A stretch of DNA of 64,000 nucleotides from Pseudomonas pseudonitroreducens. GTDB taxonomy: Bacteria > Pseudomonadota > Gammaproteobacteria > Pseudomonadales > Pseudomonadaceae. Shown piece after piece: positions 53,324 through 61,117 of this stretch. Every line of letters starts with the position of its first letter. Within the stretch, counting starts at the first letter, position 1. The translations under genes were made by a program, and so were the position numbers. The stretch is taken from contig NZ_BQHJ01000002.1 of NCBI RefSeq assembly GCF_021603645.1, forward strand, positions 186,001-250,000. Direction: 5' to 3'. The notes below the pieces were generated by a model. The model did no database searches. It was not told the DNA's origin and worked only from the letters and a program-made list of their open reading frames with translations.

Positions 53324-53938
53324 ATGACGGCGATGACTCCGCAAACCAACGACCGCACGGGCATTTCGCCCGCTCTGGCCGCGTTGCGCGCCGCCACCCA
53401 TGCCCTGCATGCCGACCTCGACAGGCGCTCGCCACTGGCTGCCGCGCTGAGCCACGCCGACTACCTCGACCATGCCGCCCGCGTGCTCGGCTGGATGCGT
53501 CCGCTGGAACAGGCACTCTGGCCGCTCTGGCCGGACGCCGAAGATGCAGCCCTGCGCCAGGGCAAGAGCCGCTGGCTGGAAGCCGACCTGCGGGCCGGCG
53601 CCCATGCCGAACAGTCCGCTGCCGACTGCCCTTACGTGGCAAAGCCGACCCACCTGGCCGAAGCCTTCGGCATCGCCTACGTCGCCGAAGGCGCGACCCT
53701 CGGCGGCCGCGTGCTTTACAAACGCCTCAAGGCCGTTCTCGAGCCCCTGCCGCTGCGCTGGCTGCAAGGCTACGGCGAATATACGGGCGAACGCTGGGGC
53801 GCATTCCAGCGCCTGCTGGCCGAGCACGTCAGCACCGCCGAAGACATCGCCCTCGCGCAGCGCGCCGCCGTGCAGGCCTTCACGTCGTTCCGCAACTGGG
53901 TACTCGACGCCACACCGAACCGGACAGGCCCGGCATGA
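53324..53938 (+). CDS. bphO: BphO heme oxygenase
   Basis: A 204-residue heme oxygenase that opens heme to biliverdin IX-alpha, the chromophore of the adjacent phytochrome. The family motif ATHALHADLD near residues 25-32 should hold the proximal heme ligand (His26). The later GRVLYKRL and RWGAFQRLL segments fit the distal side and surface. The ATG at 53324 gives the usual size. Its stop overlaps the bphP start (ATGA 53935-53938), so the two products are made together. Confidence 0.93.
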   Translation: MTAMTPQTNDRTGISPALAALRAATHALHADLDRRSPLAAALSHADYLDHAARVLGWMRPLEQALWPLWPDAEDAALRQGKSRWLEADLRAGAHAEQSAADCPYVAKPTHLAEAFGIAYVAEGATLGGRVLYKRLKAVLEPLPLRWLQGYGEYTGERWGAFQRLLAEHVSTAEDIALAQRAAVQAFTSFRNWVLDATPNRTGPA

Positions 53939-56100
53939 GCAAACAGCCCGTCACCCTCGCCAACTGCGAGGACGAACCCATCCATGTGCCCGGCGCGATC
54001 CAGCCCCACGGCGCGCTGATCGCACTCGACGAGCAGGGCCGCGTACTCGGCTTCAGCGACAACCTCGGCACCCTGCTGGGCATCGCCCCGCCGCTGGGTG
54101 AACCGCTGGCCGAAGCCTGCGTCGGCCACGGCGTGCTGGCGATGCTCGCGGAAGGGCTGGCCGAGCAAGGCCCCTGGGTCAACAGCGTGGAAGCACGGAT
54201 CAACCGGCGCTTCTTCGACGTGATCGGCCACAGCCACGACGGCGTGCGTTACCTGGAGTTCGAACGGCGCGCGGCCGGCACCGCCTCGTTCACCACCTTC
54301 GCCCTCAACGCCCAGCGCCTGGTCAGCCAGCTGCAACTGCGCAACGACGTCGAGAGCCTGCTGGTCAGCGTCACCGAGGAAGTGCGGCGGATGACCGGTT
54401 ACGACCGCGTCATGGCCTACCGCTTCAATGAAGACGACTCCGGTGAAGTCGTCGCCGAATCACGCCGCGAGGACCTGGAAAGCTACCTCGGCCAGCGCTA
54501 CCCGGCGTCGGACATTCCCGCCCAGGCGCGGCGCCTGTACCTGCAGAACCCGGTGCGGCTGATCGGTGACGCGGCCTACCAGCCGGTGGCCGTGCGCCCC
54601 ACGCTGAACCCGCACAGCGGCAAGCCGTTCGACCTGAGCTTCAGCACCCTGCGCAGCGTCTCGCCGATCCACTGCGAGTACCTGGCGAACTTGGGCGTGC
54701 GCGCCTCGATGAGCATTTCCATCGTGGTCGCCGGGCGCCTCTGGGGGCTGTTCTCCTGCCACCACATGAGCCCGAAGGTGGTGCCCTACCCGATCCGCAT
54801 GTCCTTCCAGGTGTTCTCCCAGGTGTGCAGCGCCATGGTCGAGCGCCTGGAGCAGAGCCGCACCAGCGAACTGCTGCGCCAAGCCTCCGAACGCCAGCAG
54901 GCGCTGCTGCGCCGCGCCCGCGATTCCGACGACCTGCTCAGCGCCCTGTCGCGCCCCGGCGCCAGCGTCGCCGACCTGCTGCCGTGCGACGGCGCAGTGG
55001 TGATGCTCGGCGGCCGCGCCAGCAGCATCGGTGGCGACTTCGAGGCCCTCGCGGTGGCCATGGTCGCCCAGTTGCAACAGGACGACGAGCTGGACCTGTT
55101 CCACAGCGACCGCCGCCTGGAACTGCCCGACGGCCCCCACGACACCCGCTACTGCGGCGTCATGGCGATCCGTTTCCACCGCCAGGAGTCGGGCTGGATC
55201 GTCTGGCTGCGCCTGGAGCAGGTGCACCGCATCCGCTGGGGCGGCAAGCCGGAAAAGATCGTCAAGACCGGCCCTTCCGGCCCGCGCCTGACCCCGCGCG
55301 GCTCGTTCGAAGCCTGGGAGGAGGTCGTGCGCGGGCGCTCCATGCCCTGGACCGGCATCGATCTGAACATTGCCGAAAAACTGCGCATGGAGCTGGTGGA
55401 GCTGTGCCTGAACCGCGCGGGCGAGATCGACCGCATGCGCCAGCGCCTGATCGCCGTGCTCGGCCACGACCTGCGCAACCCGCTGCAATCGATTTCCATG
55501 GCGGCGGCGATGCTCTCCTCCAGCGACGTGCGCAACGCCGAGTTGCGCCAGCACATCACCTATTCCAGCAGCCGCATGGAGCGGCTGATCAGCCAGATTC
55601 TGGAGATGAGTCGCCTGCAGAGCGGCGCGGGGATGACGGTGAAGCCGGTCGCCGCCGAACTGTCGCGACTGGTGCGCGACATCGTCCAGGAAACCGACGT
55701 GGCCTATCCTGGCCTCTCCATCGAGACCGCCATCGAGGATGGCCTGCACGCACAGGTCGACCCGGACCGCTACCTGCAGGTGGTCGCCAACCTGCTGAGC
55801 AACGCTCGCCATCATGGCCGCCCGGGCCGTCCGGTGCTGGTGGAGCTGCGTCGCCAGGGCGAGCTGGCGCGCCTGAGCATCCTCAACGAAGCCGAGGCGC
55901 TGGACGACGCGCGCATCGCCAACCTGTTCGAACCGTTCAAGCAGGACGCCGGCGGCCATGGCCGCAACAAGAGCGGGCTGGGCATCGGCCTGTACATTTC
56001 CCAGGCCATCGTCAGTGCCCATGACGGCCGCATCGAAGTGGAACAGGCCGACGGCATCATTACCTTCAGCGTGCTGGTACCGCTCAGGCCAACACCCTGA
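53935..56100 (+). CDS. bphP: Bacteriophytochrome histidine kinase BphP
   Basis: A 721-residue red/far-red photoreceptor kinase. The biliverdin-binding cysteine is Cys11 in LANCEDEPIHVPG, at the N-terminus of a PAS domain (about 1-115). The GAF domain carries PASDIP. The PHY domain has the tongue motif PRGSF. The kinase region has His511 in LGHDLRNPLQS and the ATPase box NKSGLGIGLYIS. All residues needed for photoconversion and phosphotransfer appear present. No response regulator gene adjoins it, so its partner is encoded elsewhere. The bphOP pair interrupts the remembered PAO1 order at this place. Confidence 0.95.
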   Translation: MSKQPVTLANCEDEPIHVPGAIQPHGALIALDEQGRVLGFSDNLGTLLGIAPPLGEPLAEACVGHGVLAMLAEGLAEQGPWVNSVEARINRRFFDVIGHSHDGVRYLEFERRAAGTASFTTFALNAQRLVSQLQLRNDVESLLVSVTEEVRRMTGYDRVMAYRFNEDDSGEVVAESRREDLESYLGQRYPASDIPAQARRLYLQNPVRLIGDAAYQPVAVRPTLNPHSGKPFDLSFSTLRSVSPIHCEYLANLGVRASMSISIVVAGRLWGLFSCHHMSPKVVPYPIRMSFQVFSQVCSAMVERLEQSRTSELLRQASERQQALLRRARDSDDLLSALSRPGASVADLLPCDGAVVMLGGRASSIGGDFEALAVAMVAQLQQDDELDLFHSDRRLELPDGPHDTRYCGVMAIRFHRQESGWIVWLRLEQVHRIRWGGKPEKIVKTGPSGPRLTPRGSFEAWEEVVRGRSMPWTGIDLNIAEKLRMELVELCLNRAGEIDRMRQRLIAVLGHDLRNPLQSISMAAAMLSSSDVRNAELRQHITYSSSRMERLISQILEMSRLQSGAGMTVKPVAAELSRLVRDIVQETDVAYPGLSIETAIEDGLHAQVDPDRYLQVVANLLSNARHHGRPGRPVLVELRRQGELARLSILNEAEALDDARIANLFEPFKQDAGGHGRNKSGLGIGLYISQAIVSAHDGRIEVEQADGIITFSVLVPLRPTP

Positions 56101-56114
56101 CAGCGGAAAGCCCT

Positions 56115-56188
56115 GCTGGAGCGAGCTTGCCCGCGAACCACCCCGAGCCTCAGTGCCCGCCAGGCTTCGCCAGCAAGCTCGCTCCTAC
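56115..56188. repeat. Degraded REP-like pair (family A)
   Basis: The arms at 56115-56138 and 56165-56188 carry several changes from the intact family. The right arm abuts the 36-base hairpin at 56189. Confidence 0.75.
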
Positions 56189-56224
56189 AATGCAGAACGG
56201 CGCCGCGGGGCGCCGTTCTGCATT
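56189..56224. terminator. 16-bp perfect hairpin between convergent bphP and ybiI
   Basis: AATGCAGAACGGCGCC is exactly complementary to GGCGCCGTTCTGCATT around the loop GCGG. The symmetric position between two convergent genes suggests a bidirectional terminator. There is no real T-tract on either side. Confidence 0.65.
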
Positions 56225-56237
56225 GGACGAAACAAGC

Positions 56238-56504
56238 TCAGCGCAGTTGGCTGTCCTTGCTGCCGCGGCGGTTGTAGCCGCTGTGGGCGGACTGCTCCTT
56301 GTCATGCTCGGCCTGGCAGTTGACGCACAGGCGCACGCCGGGGATGGCCTGGCGCCGCGCCTCGGGGATCAACGCATCGCACTCCTCGCAATGGCTCAGG
56401 CTCTCGCCTTTGGGCAACTGGCTGCGCGCCCGTGCGATGGCGTCCTCGATGGTGCTGTCGATCTGCTCCTGAACCGCTCCGTCGTTTGCCCAGCCGCTGG
56501 CCAT
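56238..56504 (-). CDS. ybiI: DksA/TraR-type zinc-finger protein, YbiI-like
   Basis: An 88-residue protein nearly identical in layout to E. coli YbiI. It opens MASGWANDGAVQEQIDSTIE and has a four-cysteine finger (CEECDALIP and LCVNC, with the PEARRQAIPGVR linker). It ends YNRRGSKDSQLR. It lacks the long coiled coil of DksA, so a secondary-channel role is doubtful. GGGAGG precedes the ATG at 56504; the open frame extends 21 codons further without similarity. Confidence 0.93.
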   Translation of the reverse strand: MASGWANDGAVQEQIDSTIEDAIARARSQLPKGESLSHCEECDALIPEARRQAIPGVRLCVNCQAEHDKEQSAHSGYNRRGSKDSQLR

Positions 56505-56684
56505 GGCGACCTCCCGTGGATTGTTCGCGTGTCCTGCAGATATGCAGGGCGCCGCCGGTGATTGCAAGGGCGATGGCGCGCGAAGCGACGAGTGCGTCGT
56601 GCTGGAAATCCAGAAGCGTCTGATGTTCCGTGCCTCAGCGGCTGCCGAAAATGACCGGTCCTTCCGTCTGCCCGGGAAACCGCC

Positions 56685-57329
56685 ATGCGCTACGCCTCCG
56701 CCCTGATCGCCAGCCTGTTGCTCACCGGCCTGCTGCCGCGCGCCGCCAATGCCGATACCAGCGAGGCCAGCCTGCGCGACATGGAGCGCTACCTGCTGCT
56801 CTACAGCGCCACGGGCGATGAGCGTTTCCTGAGCCGTCTGGACAATCTCGGCTCAAGCTTCGAACAGCAGCTTGCACAGCAGAAGAACGCCGCAAGCCTG
56901 CAGGATATCTGGCAACTCTATCGTCAGACCCTGGAGCAGGTGCGTGCAGCCTATTCGCACAAGGGCGTGGACCTGCAACGAGCCGTGGCGCAGACGCAGG
57001 AAGTGGCGGGGTTGTTCGACAGCTTCATCCTGGCGCGGGAGCCAGCGTCGCAGGGGCTGGAAGACGAGCTGCGCGAGTTGGCGCTGCTGGAGGCGCGGCG
57101 GGCCAACGGACGTTTACTGGGAGCGGGCAACGAGGGAGATGCGGCACGCATCGAGGTACTGCAGGAACGCATCGGCGAACGCCTGGCGGCGCTACCCGCC
57201 GGTGCCAGCCGGGACTCCCTGCTCTCGCGCTGGAGCTACCTGCGCAAGGCGGAGAAACCCGAAGGCACATTGCTCTATCCCTTCAACGCCCAGGTCGAAT
57301 ACCTGCTGGCGCATCTGCCGCGGGGCTGA
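56685..57329 (+). CDS. Putative secreted helical protein, function unknown
   Basis: A 214-residue protein with a signal peptide (MRYASALIASLLLTGLLPRAANA, cut near residue 23). The rest is almost wholly alpha-helical, charged, and free of cysteines. No family was recognised with confidence. A hypothetical gene occupies the same slot beside the oxaloacetate decarboxylase gene in P. aeruginosa, so it seems conserved. It converges with that gene, ending 21 bases away. Confidence 0.78.
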   Translation: MRYASALIASLLLTGLLPRAANADTSEASLRDMERYLLLYSATGDERFLSRLDNLGSSFEQQLAQQKNAASLQDIWQLYRQTLEQVRAAYSHKGVDLQRAVAQTQEVAGLFDSFILAREPASQGLEDELRELALLEARRANGRLLGAGNEGDAARIEVLQERIGERLAALPAGASRDSLLSRWSYLRKAEKPEGTLLYPFNAQVEYLLAHLPRG

Positions 57330-57350
57330 GGCGGCGCGGGAGAGCCGGTC

Positions 57351-58214
57351 CTACTCTTTGACTTCCATGTATTCGCGCGCCCAGATCTGGTACTCCTCGG
57401 GCAGCGTGTACTTCTTCGCCAGTTCCGAAGCGGTCAGGTCGGAGGCATGCACGCCGCGCTGCTCGCGCAGGCAGTCGTAGGTGGCCTTGATCGCGGCGAA
57501 GTAGGCGGCGTGGCCGTCGACCACGATGCGCACACCGAGCTCCGCCAGGCGCGCGTCGTCGCGCAGCTCGGGGTTGCCGTAGGAGACCAGCATCAGCGGC
57601 ACGGACAGGTGGCGGGAGATCGCTTCCAGGTGATCGAAGTCGCGGATGCCGACCATGCAGATGCCATCGGCGCCGGCGGCCTGGTAGGCCAGGGTGCGGC
57701 GGATCACGTCGTCCACCTCCAGCACTTCGGCGTTGGTGCGGGCAATGATCGCCATCTCCGAGTCGATGCGGGCTTCCAGTGCCGCGCGGATCTTGCCGAC
57801 GCCTTCCTCGACCGGAATCAGGTCGGTGGACTTGCGACCGAATTGCGCCGGCAGCAGGGTGTCCTCGATGGTCAGCGCGGCCACGCCAGCGCGCTCCAGC
57901 TCGACGATGGTACGCATGGTGTTCAGCGCGTTGCCGTAGCCGTGGTCGGCGTCGGCGATCACCGGCAGACGGGCGACGCGACCGATGCGGGTGGCCTGCT
58001 CGGTGAATTCGCTCAGGGTGATCAGCGCGAAGTCAGGCGCCGCCAAAACTTGTAGTGAAGCTACAGAACCGCCCAGGATGCCCACCTCGAAACCCAGGTC
58101 GCCGGCAATGCGCGCGGACATGGGGTCGAACACCGAAGCGGTGTGATAGCAGGCTGAAGAATTCAGTAAGGCGCGGAAATCCTTGCGCAATTCGTGGAAG
58201 GAGGCTCTGTGCAT
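57351..58214 (-). CDS. Oxaloacetate decarboxylase, isocitrate lyase / PEP mutase superfamily
   Basis: A 287-residue TIM-barrel enzyme. [21 protein letters not shown] is the metal-binding DxDxG segment, and [14 protein letters not shown] corresponds to the gating loop. It lacks the KKCGH motif of isocitrate lyase. The P. aeruginosa protein at this locus (PA4872) was shown to decarboxylate oxaloacetate to pyruvate. The start is the ATG at 58214; a TTG four codons earlier is in frame. Three TGTAG-N5-CTACA palindromes lie in and before the gene, which suggests specific control. Confidence 0.9.
   Translation of the reverse strand: MHRASFHELRKDFRALLNSSACYHTASVFDPMSARIAGDLGFEVGILGGSVASLQVLAAPDFALITLSEFTEQATRIGRVARLPVIADADHGYGNALNTMRTIVELERAGVAALTIEDTLLPAQFGRKSTDLIPVEEGVGKIRAALEARIDSEMAIIARTNAEVLEVDDVIRRTLAYQAAGADGICMVGIRDFDHLEAISRHLSVPLMLVSYGNPELRDDARLAELGVRIVVDGHAAYFAAIKATYDCLREQRGVHASDLTASELAKKYTLPEEYQIWAREYMEVKE
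58051..58065. promoter_or_regulatory. TGTAG-N5-CTACA palindrome inside the oxaloacetate decarboxylase gene
   Basis: TGTAGTGAAGCTACA lies about 150 bases into the coding sequence. It is a third perfect copy of the motif that occurs twice upstream of the gene. Confidence 0.6.
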
Positions 58215-58273
58215 GGTGGGATCCAACTGCTAATACGGGGTGGGAGAACGGAAATCAGATAGTGGAAAACTCT

Positions 58274-58312
58274 TGTAGGAAAACTACAGGAACACAATGT
58301 AGCAAAACTACA
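58274..58312. promoter_or_regulatory. Two TGTAG-N5-CTACA palindromes upstream of the oxaloacetate decarboxylase gene
   Basis: TGTAGGAAAACTACA (58274-58288) and TGTAGCAAAACTACA (58298-58312) are perfect 5-bp-arm palindromes with centres 24 bases apart. They lie 60-98 bases upstream of the ATG in the gap to divergent yegD. The layout looks like a cooperative operator. It resembles the TGTAGT-type palindrome that I recall for the RpiR-family carbon regulator RccR; this is from memory and unverified. Confidence 0.7.
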
Positions 58313-58423
58313 AGCTACTCCCCAAGCCCTCTTTGCCACCATCGTCTTCCGACGGATACCCTGAATTTCCGCGAACACTCGCGTAAACTGCGCGGCCGTT
58401 TTTTCTCCGGACACTCGCGCACC

Positions 58424-59689
58424 ATGTTCCCGACCACTGCGGCCCGCGCCCTGGGCATCGACTTCGGCACTTCCAACTCCACCGTCGGCTGGTGGCGCCC
58501 GGACACCGAACCGCTGATCGCCCTGGAAGACGACAAGATCACCCTGCCCTCGGTGATCTTCTTCAACGTCGAGGAACGCCGTCCGGTGTACGGCCGCCTG
58601 GCCCTGCACGAGTACCTGGAAGGCTACGAAGGCCGCCTCATGCGCTCGCTGAAAAGCCTGCTGGGCTCCTCGCTGCTGAAGAGCGAAACCACTGTGCTGG
58701 GCAGCGCCATGCCGTTCAAGGACCTGCTCGGGCTGTTCATCGGTGAGCTGAAGAAGCGCGCAGAACATGTCGCCGGGCGCGAGTTCGAGTCCGTGGTGCT
58801 GGGCCGCCCGGTGTTTTTCGTCGACGATGATCCCAAGGCCGACCAGGAAGCCCAGGACACCCTGGTGGCCGTGGCGCAGAAACTCGGTTTCAAGGACGTT
58901 TCCTTCCAGTACGAACCACTCGCCGCGGCCTTCGACTACGAGCGCAGCATCGAGCGTGAAGAACTGGTGCTGATCGTCGACATCGGCGGCGGCACCTCGG
59001 ACTTCTCGCTGGTTCGCCTGTCGCCGGAGCGCCGCGCAGTGGCCGACCGCCAGGGCGACATCCTCGCCACCGGCGGCGTGCACATCGGCGGTACCGACTT
59101 CGACAAGCAACTGAGCATCCAGGGCGTGATGCCGTTGTTCGGCTACGGCAGCAAGATGAAGAGCGACGCCTTCATGCCGACCAGCTATCACCTCAACCTC
59201 GCCACCTGGCACACCATCAACGCGGTGTACGCGCAGAAGTCCCAGCTGGCGCTGCAGAACATGCGCTACGACATCGTCGACGCCACCGGCATCGACCGCC
59301 TGTTCAAGCTCATCGAGCAGCGCGCCGGCCACTGGCTGGCGATGCAGGTGGAAGCCAGCAAGATCGAGCTGTCCGACAGCGAGCGCCGCGATATCGACCT
59401 GGCGCGCATCGAAGCCGGCCTGGTCGCCGAGCTGAGCCGCGAGCTGTTCGAAGGCGCCATCGGCCCGCTGCTGGAGCGCGTGCGCGGCAGCATCACCGAA
59501 TTGCTCAGTTCGGCCGACGTGGACCCGGCACGGGTCGACAGCGTGTTCTTCACCGGCGGCTCCTCCGGCGTGCCGGCATTGCGCCAGAGCGTCGCGGCGA
59601 TGCTGCCCAACGCCCGCCACGTCGACGGCGACCGCTTCGGCGGGATCGGCAATGGCCTGGCCATCGAGGCGATGAAGCGCTACGGCTGA
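58424..59689 (+). CDS. yegD: YegD-like Hsp70-family protein
   Basis: A 421-residue actin-fold ATPase. Phosphate 1 is GIDFGTSNSTVGW, phosphate 2 is VDIGGGTSDFSL, and the adenosine motif is FFTGGSSGVPALR. It ends soon after the nucleotide-binding domain and lacks the substrate-binding and lid domains of DnaK, as YegD does. The role is unknown, and any chaperone function is unproven. The ATG at 58424 begins conserved sequence; the frame stays open far upstream into the neighbouring gene region. There is no clear Shine-Dalgarno sequence. Confidence 0.92.
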   Translation: MFPTTAARALGIDFGTSNSTVGWWRPDTEPLIALEDDKITLPSVIFFNVEERRPVYGRLALHEYLEGYEGRLMRSLKSLLGSSLLKSETTVLGSAMPFKDLLGLFIGELKKRAEHVAGREFESVVLGRPVFFVDDDPKADQEAQDTLVAVAQKLGFKDVSFQYEPLAAAFDYERSIEREELVLIVDIGGGTSDFSLVRLSPERRAVADRQGDILATGGVHIGGTDFDKQLSIQGVMPLFGYGSKMKSDAFMPTSYHLNLATWHTINAVYAQKSQLALQNMRYDIVDATGIDRLFKLIEQRAGHWLAMQVEASKIELSDSERRDIDLARIEAGLVAELSRELFEGAIGPLLERVRGSITELLSSADVDPARVDSVFFTGGSSGVPALRQSVAAMLPNARHVDGDRFGGIGNGLAIEAMKRYG

Positions 59690-59761
59690 GCAGCCGCTCA
59701 CTGACGGCAGTGCCGCCATGCGCTAGTGTGGCGGCACCAACCCTCGCGCCCGGAGTCCATC

Positions 59762-59968
59762 ATGCGCCCGCTGCAACTGACCAGCCTGCTGCTCCTGACC
59801 ACCTCACTCTGCGCCTGCGGCCTGGGTGAGACCGCCGCCACCGCCAGCCTGCAGGCCAAACAGGCGCAGCAGGCCCAGCAGCAGATGCAACAGCTCAAGG
59901 AGCAGGTCGACGCGGCCAACGCGCAAGGCCAGCAGCGCCTGGACGACGCCCTGAAAGACGCTCAGTGA
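59762..59968 (+). CDS. Small putative lipoprotein with coiled-coil tail
   Basis: A 68-residue protein. The signal ends SLCACGLG, giving a lipobox cysteine at about residue 20. The mature part is Gln/Ala-rich and helical (KQAQQAQQQMQQLKEQV), likely a short coiled coil. I do not recognise a named family. The size recalls small Lpp-like envelope lipoproteins, but no similarity is claimed. The ATG at 59762 has CCGGAG upstream. Confidence 0.72.
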   Translation: MRPLQLTSLLLLTTSLCACGLGETAATASLQAKQAQQAQQQMQQLKEQVDAANAQGQQRLDDALKDAQ

Positions 59969-60055
59969 TCGCGCTGGCGTGCAGATTTCTTGAACGCCGG
60001 AAGATGACCTAGGCTCCAAGTTGAGCGAGTGAGTTGCTCAACCAAGGAGAACACC

Positions 60056-60400
60056 ATGTACAAGCGATCACTGCTGGCGCTAATGGTACTGGCCTCGGTG
60101 GCGGGCTGCGCTTCCACCAAGGTGCAGAACCCGGTCAACTACATCACCTTCCGCGACCAGCCGCTGGTGCGCAACGTCGAGAAAGGGATGAGCCAGGAAG
60201 AAGTCCGGAAAATCGGCGGCACCCCGTCGTCGACGCAGAAACGCCTGATGAAGCCAGGCAGCTGCAACAGCTACATCCTCAGCAAGGATGGCCAGCAGCA
60301 GCCGTTCTACGTGAGTTTCGACGGCAGCGGCCAGGTGGATGGCTCGGGCTTCATGACCTGTTCGGAACTAGATCGCCACGAACGCGACTACCAGCCGTGA
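60056..60400 (+). CDS. osmE: Osmotically inducible lipoprotein OsmE
   Basis: A 114-residue lipoprotein with lipobox VAGCAS and a SmpA/BamE-like domain (GMSQEEVRKIGGTPSST). It matches OsmE, which in E. coli is induced by high osmolarity and stationary phase; its exact role is unknown. AAGGAG precedes the ATG at 60056. A Rho-independent terminator follows. Confidence 0.92.
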   Translation: MYKRSLLALMVLASVAGCASTKVQNPVNYITFRDQPLVRNVEKGMSQEEVRKIGGTPSSTQKRLMKPGSCNSYILSKDGQQQPFYVSFDGSGQVDGSGFMTCSELDRHERDYQP

Positions 60401-60422
60401 CGACGCTGCAGGCGTGAGCACC

Positions 60423-60451
60423 AGGCCCTCGCCCAACGGCGGGGGCCTTTT
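60423..60451 (+). terminator. Rho-independent terminator after osmE
   Basis: The 11-bp stem AGGCCCTCGCC / GGCGGGGGCCT (one G-U pair), with loop CAAC, is followed by TTT. Confidence 0.85.
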
Positions 60452-60542
60452 CATTCGGTACGCGATCCCGCTCCCGTGCGCCGGGATATTCCCACCGCGC
60501 GGTGGCCGTCTATCATCCCCGCAGCCACCTCAGGAGCCGACC

Positions 60543-60998
60543 ATGAAATACCGCATCATCGAACTGCCCGCCTTCCACGTGGTGGGCATGGAATATCGCG
60601 GCAGCGCGCCGGACGACAGCATCGGCCAGCTCTGGCAGCGCTTCCTGCCGCGCGCGAAGGAAGTCACGTCCAGCGCCACGGACAAGAGCGCCTATGGCGT
60701 CTGCACCCAACTGCCGGGCGGCGAGTTCCACTACATCGCGGGCCTGCCGGTGGACACGGCTAAGGCCGTGCCCGAAGGCATGACGAGTTACGAGGTGCCC
60801 GCGCAGAAGTACGCGGTGTTCACCCACATCGGCCCGGTCAGCGCCATCGCCGACAGCTTCCAGGCCATCTATTCCAGCCTGCTGGCTCGCCACGGCCTGG
60901 AGCCGAAGAAGGGCGTGGATCTGGAGCGCTATACCGAGCGCTTCCTCGGGCCGGAAGACCCGGCGTCGGAAACCGACCTGTACGTCCCGATCTACTGA
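60543..60998 (+). CDS. GyrI-like / AraC effector-binding domain protein
   Basis: A 151-residue stand-alone SOUL/GyrI-like domain. It opens MKYRIIELPAFHVVGMEYRG, and TSYEVPAQKYAVFTHIGPVS and PEDPASETDLYVPI are typical of this fold. Such proteins bind small hydrophobic molecules, and some hydrolyse electrophilic compounds or act as sensor parts of regulators. There is no DNA-binding domain here. The ATG at 60543 has CAGGAG upstream. Confidence 0.87.
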   Translation: MKYRIIELPAFHVVGMEYRGSAPDDSIGQLWQRFLPRAKEVTSSATDKSAYGVCTQLPGGEFHYIAGLPVDTAKAVPEGMTSYEVPAQKYAVFTHIGPVSAIADSFQAIYSSLLARHGLEPKKGVDLERYTERFLGPEDPASETDLYVPIY

Positions 60999-61026
60999 GG
61001 CGCACCGCGCTCGCATCTTGTTTCTT

Positions 61027-61107
61027 GCAGGAGCGAGCTTGCTCGCGAACAAACCCCGCTGCGAAGCGGTGCGAGCAAGGACTAGGCGTCCCCCTCGCTC
61101 CTACAGG
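61027..61107. repeat. REP-like unit (family A) with diverged mate
   Basis: A near-intact copy at 61027-61050 is followed by a diverged opposite copy (GCGAGCAAGGACTAGGCGTC and then CCCCTCGCTCCTACAGG). The inserted CTAGGCGTCCCC resembles the GATGGCGTCCCC in the same position in the array at 38012-38060, so this variant is itself a recurring form. Confidence 0.78.
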
Positions 61108-61117
61108 CGCCTCCTGA

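Noticed and set aside
7519-61107. REP-like copies considered as an insertion sequence or as remnants of one
   Set aside because: No transposase (including the RAYT type) is encoded in the window, and no target duplications could be seen.
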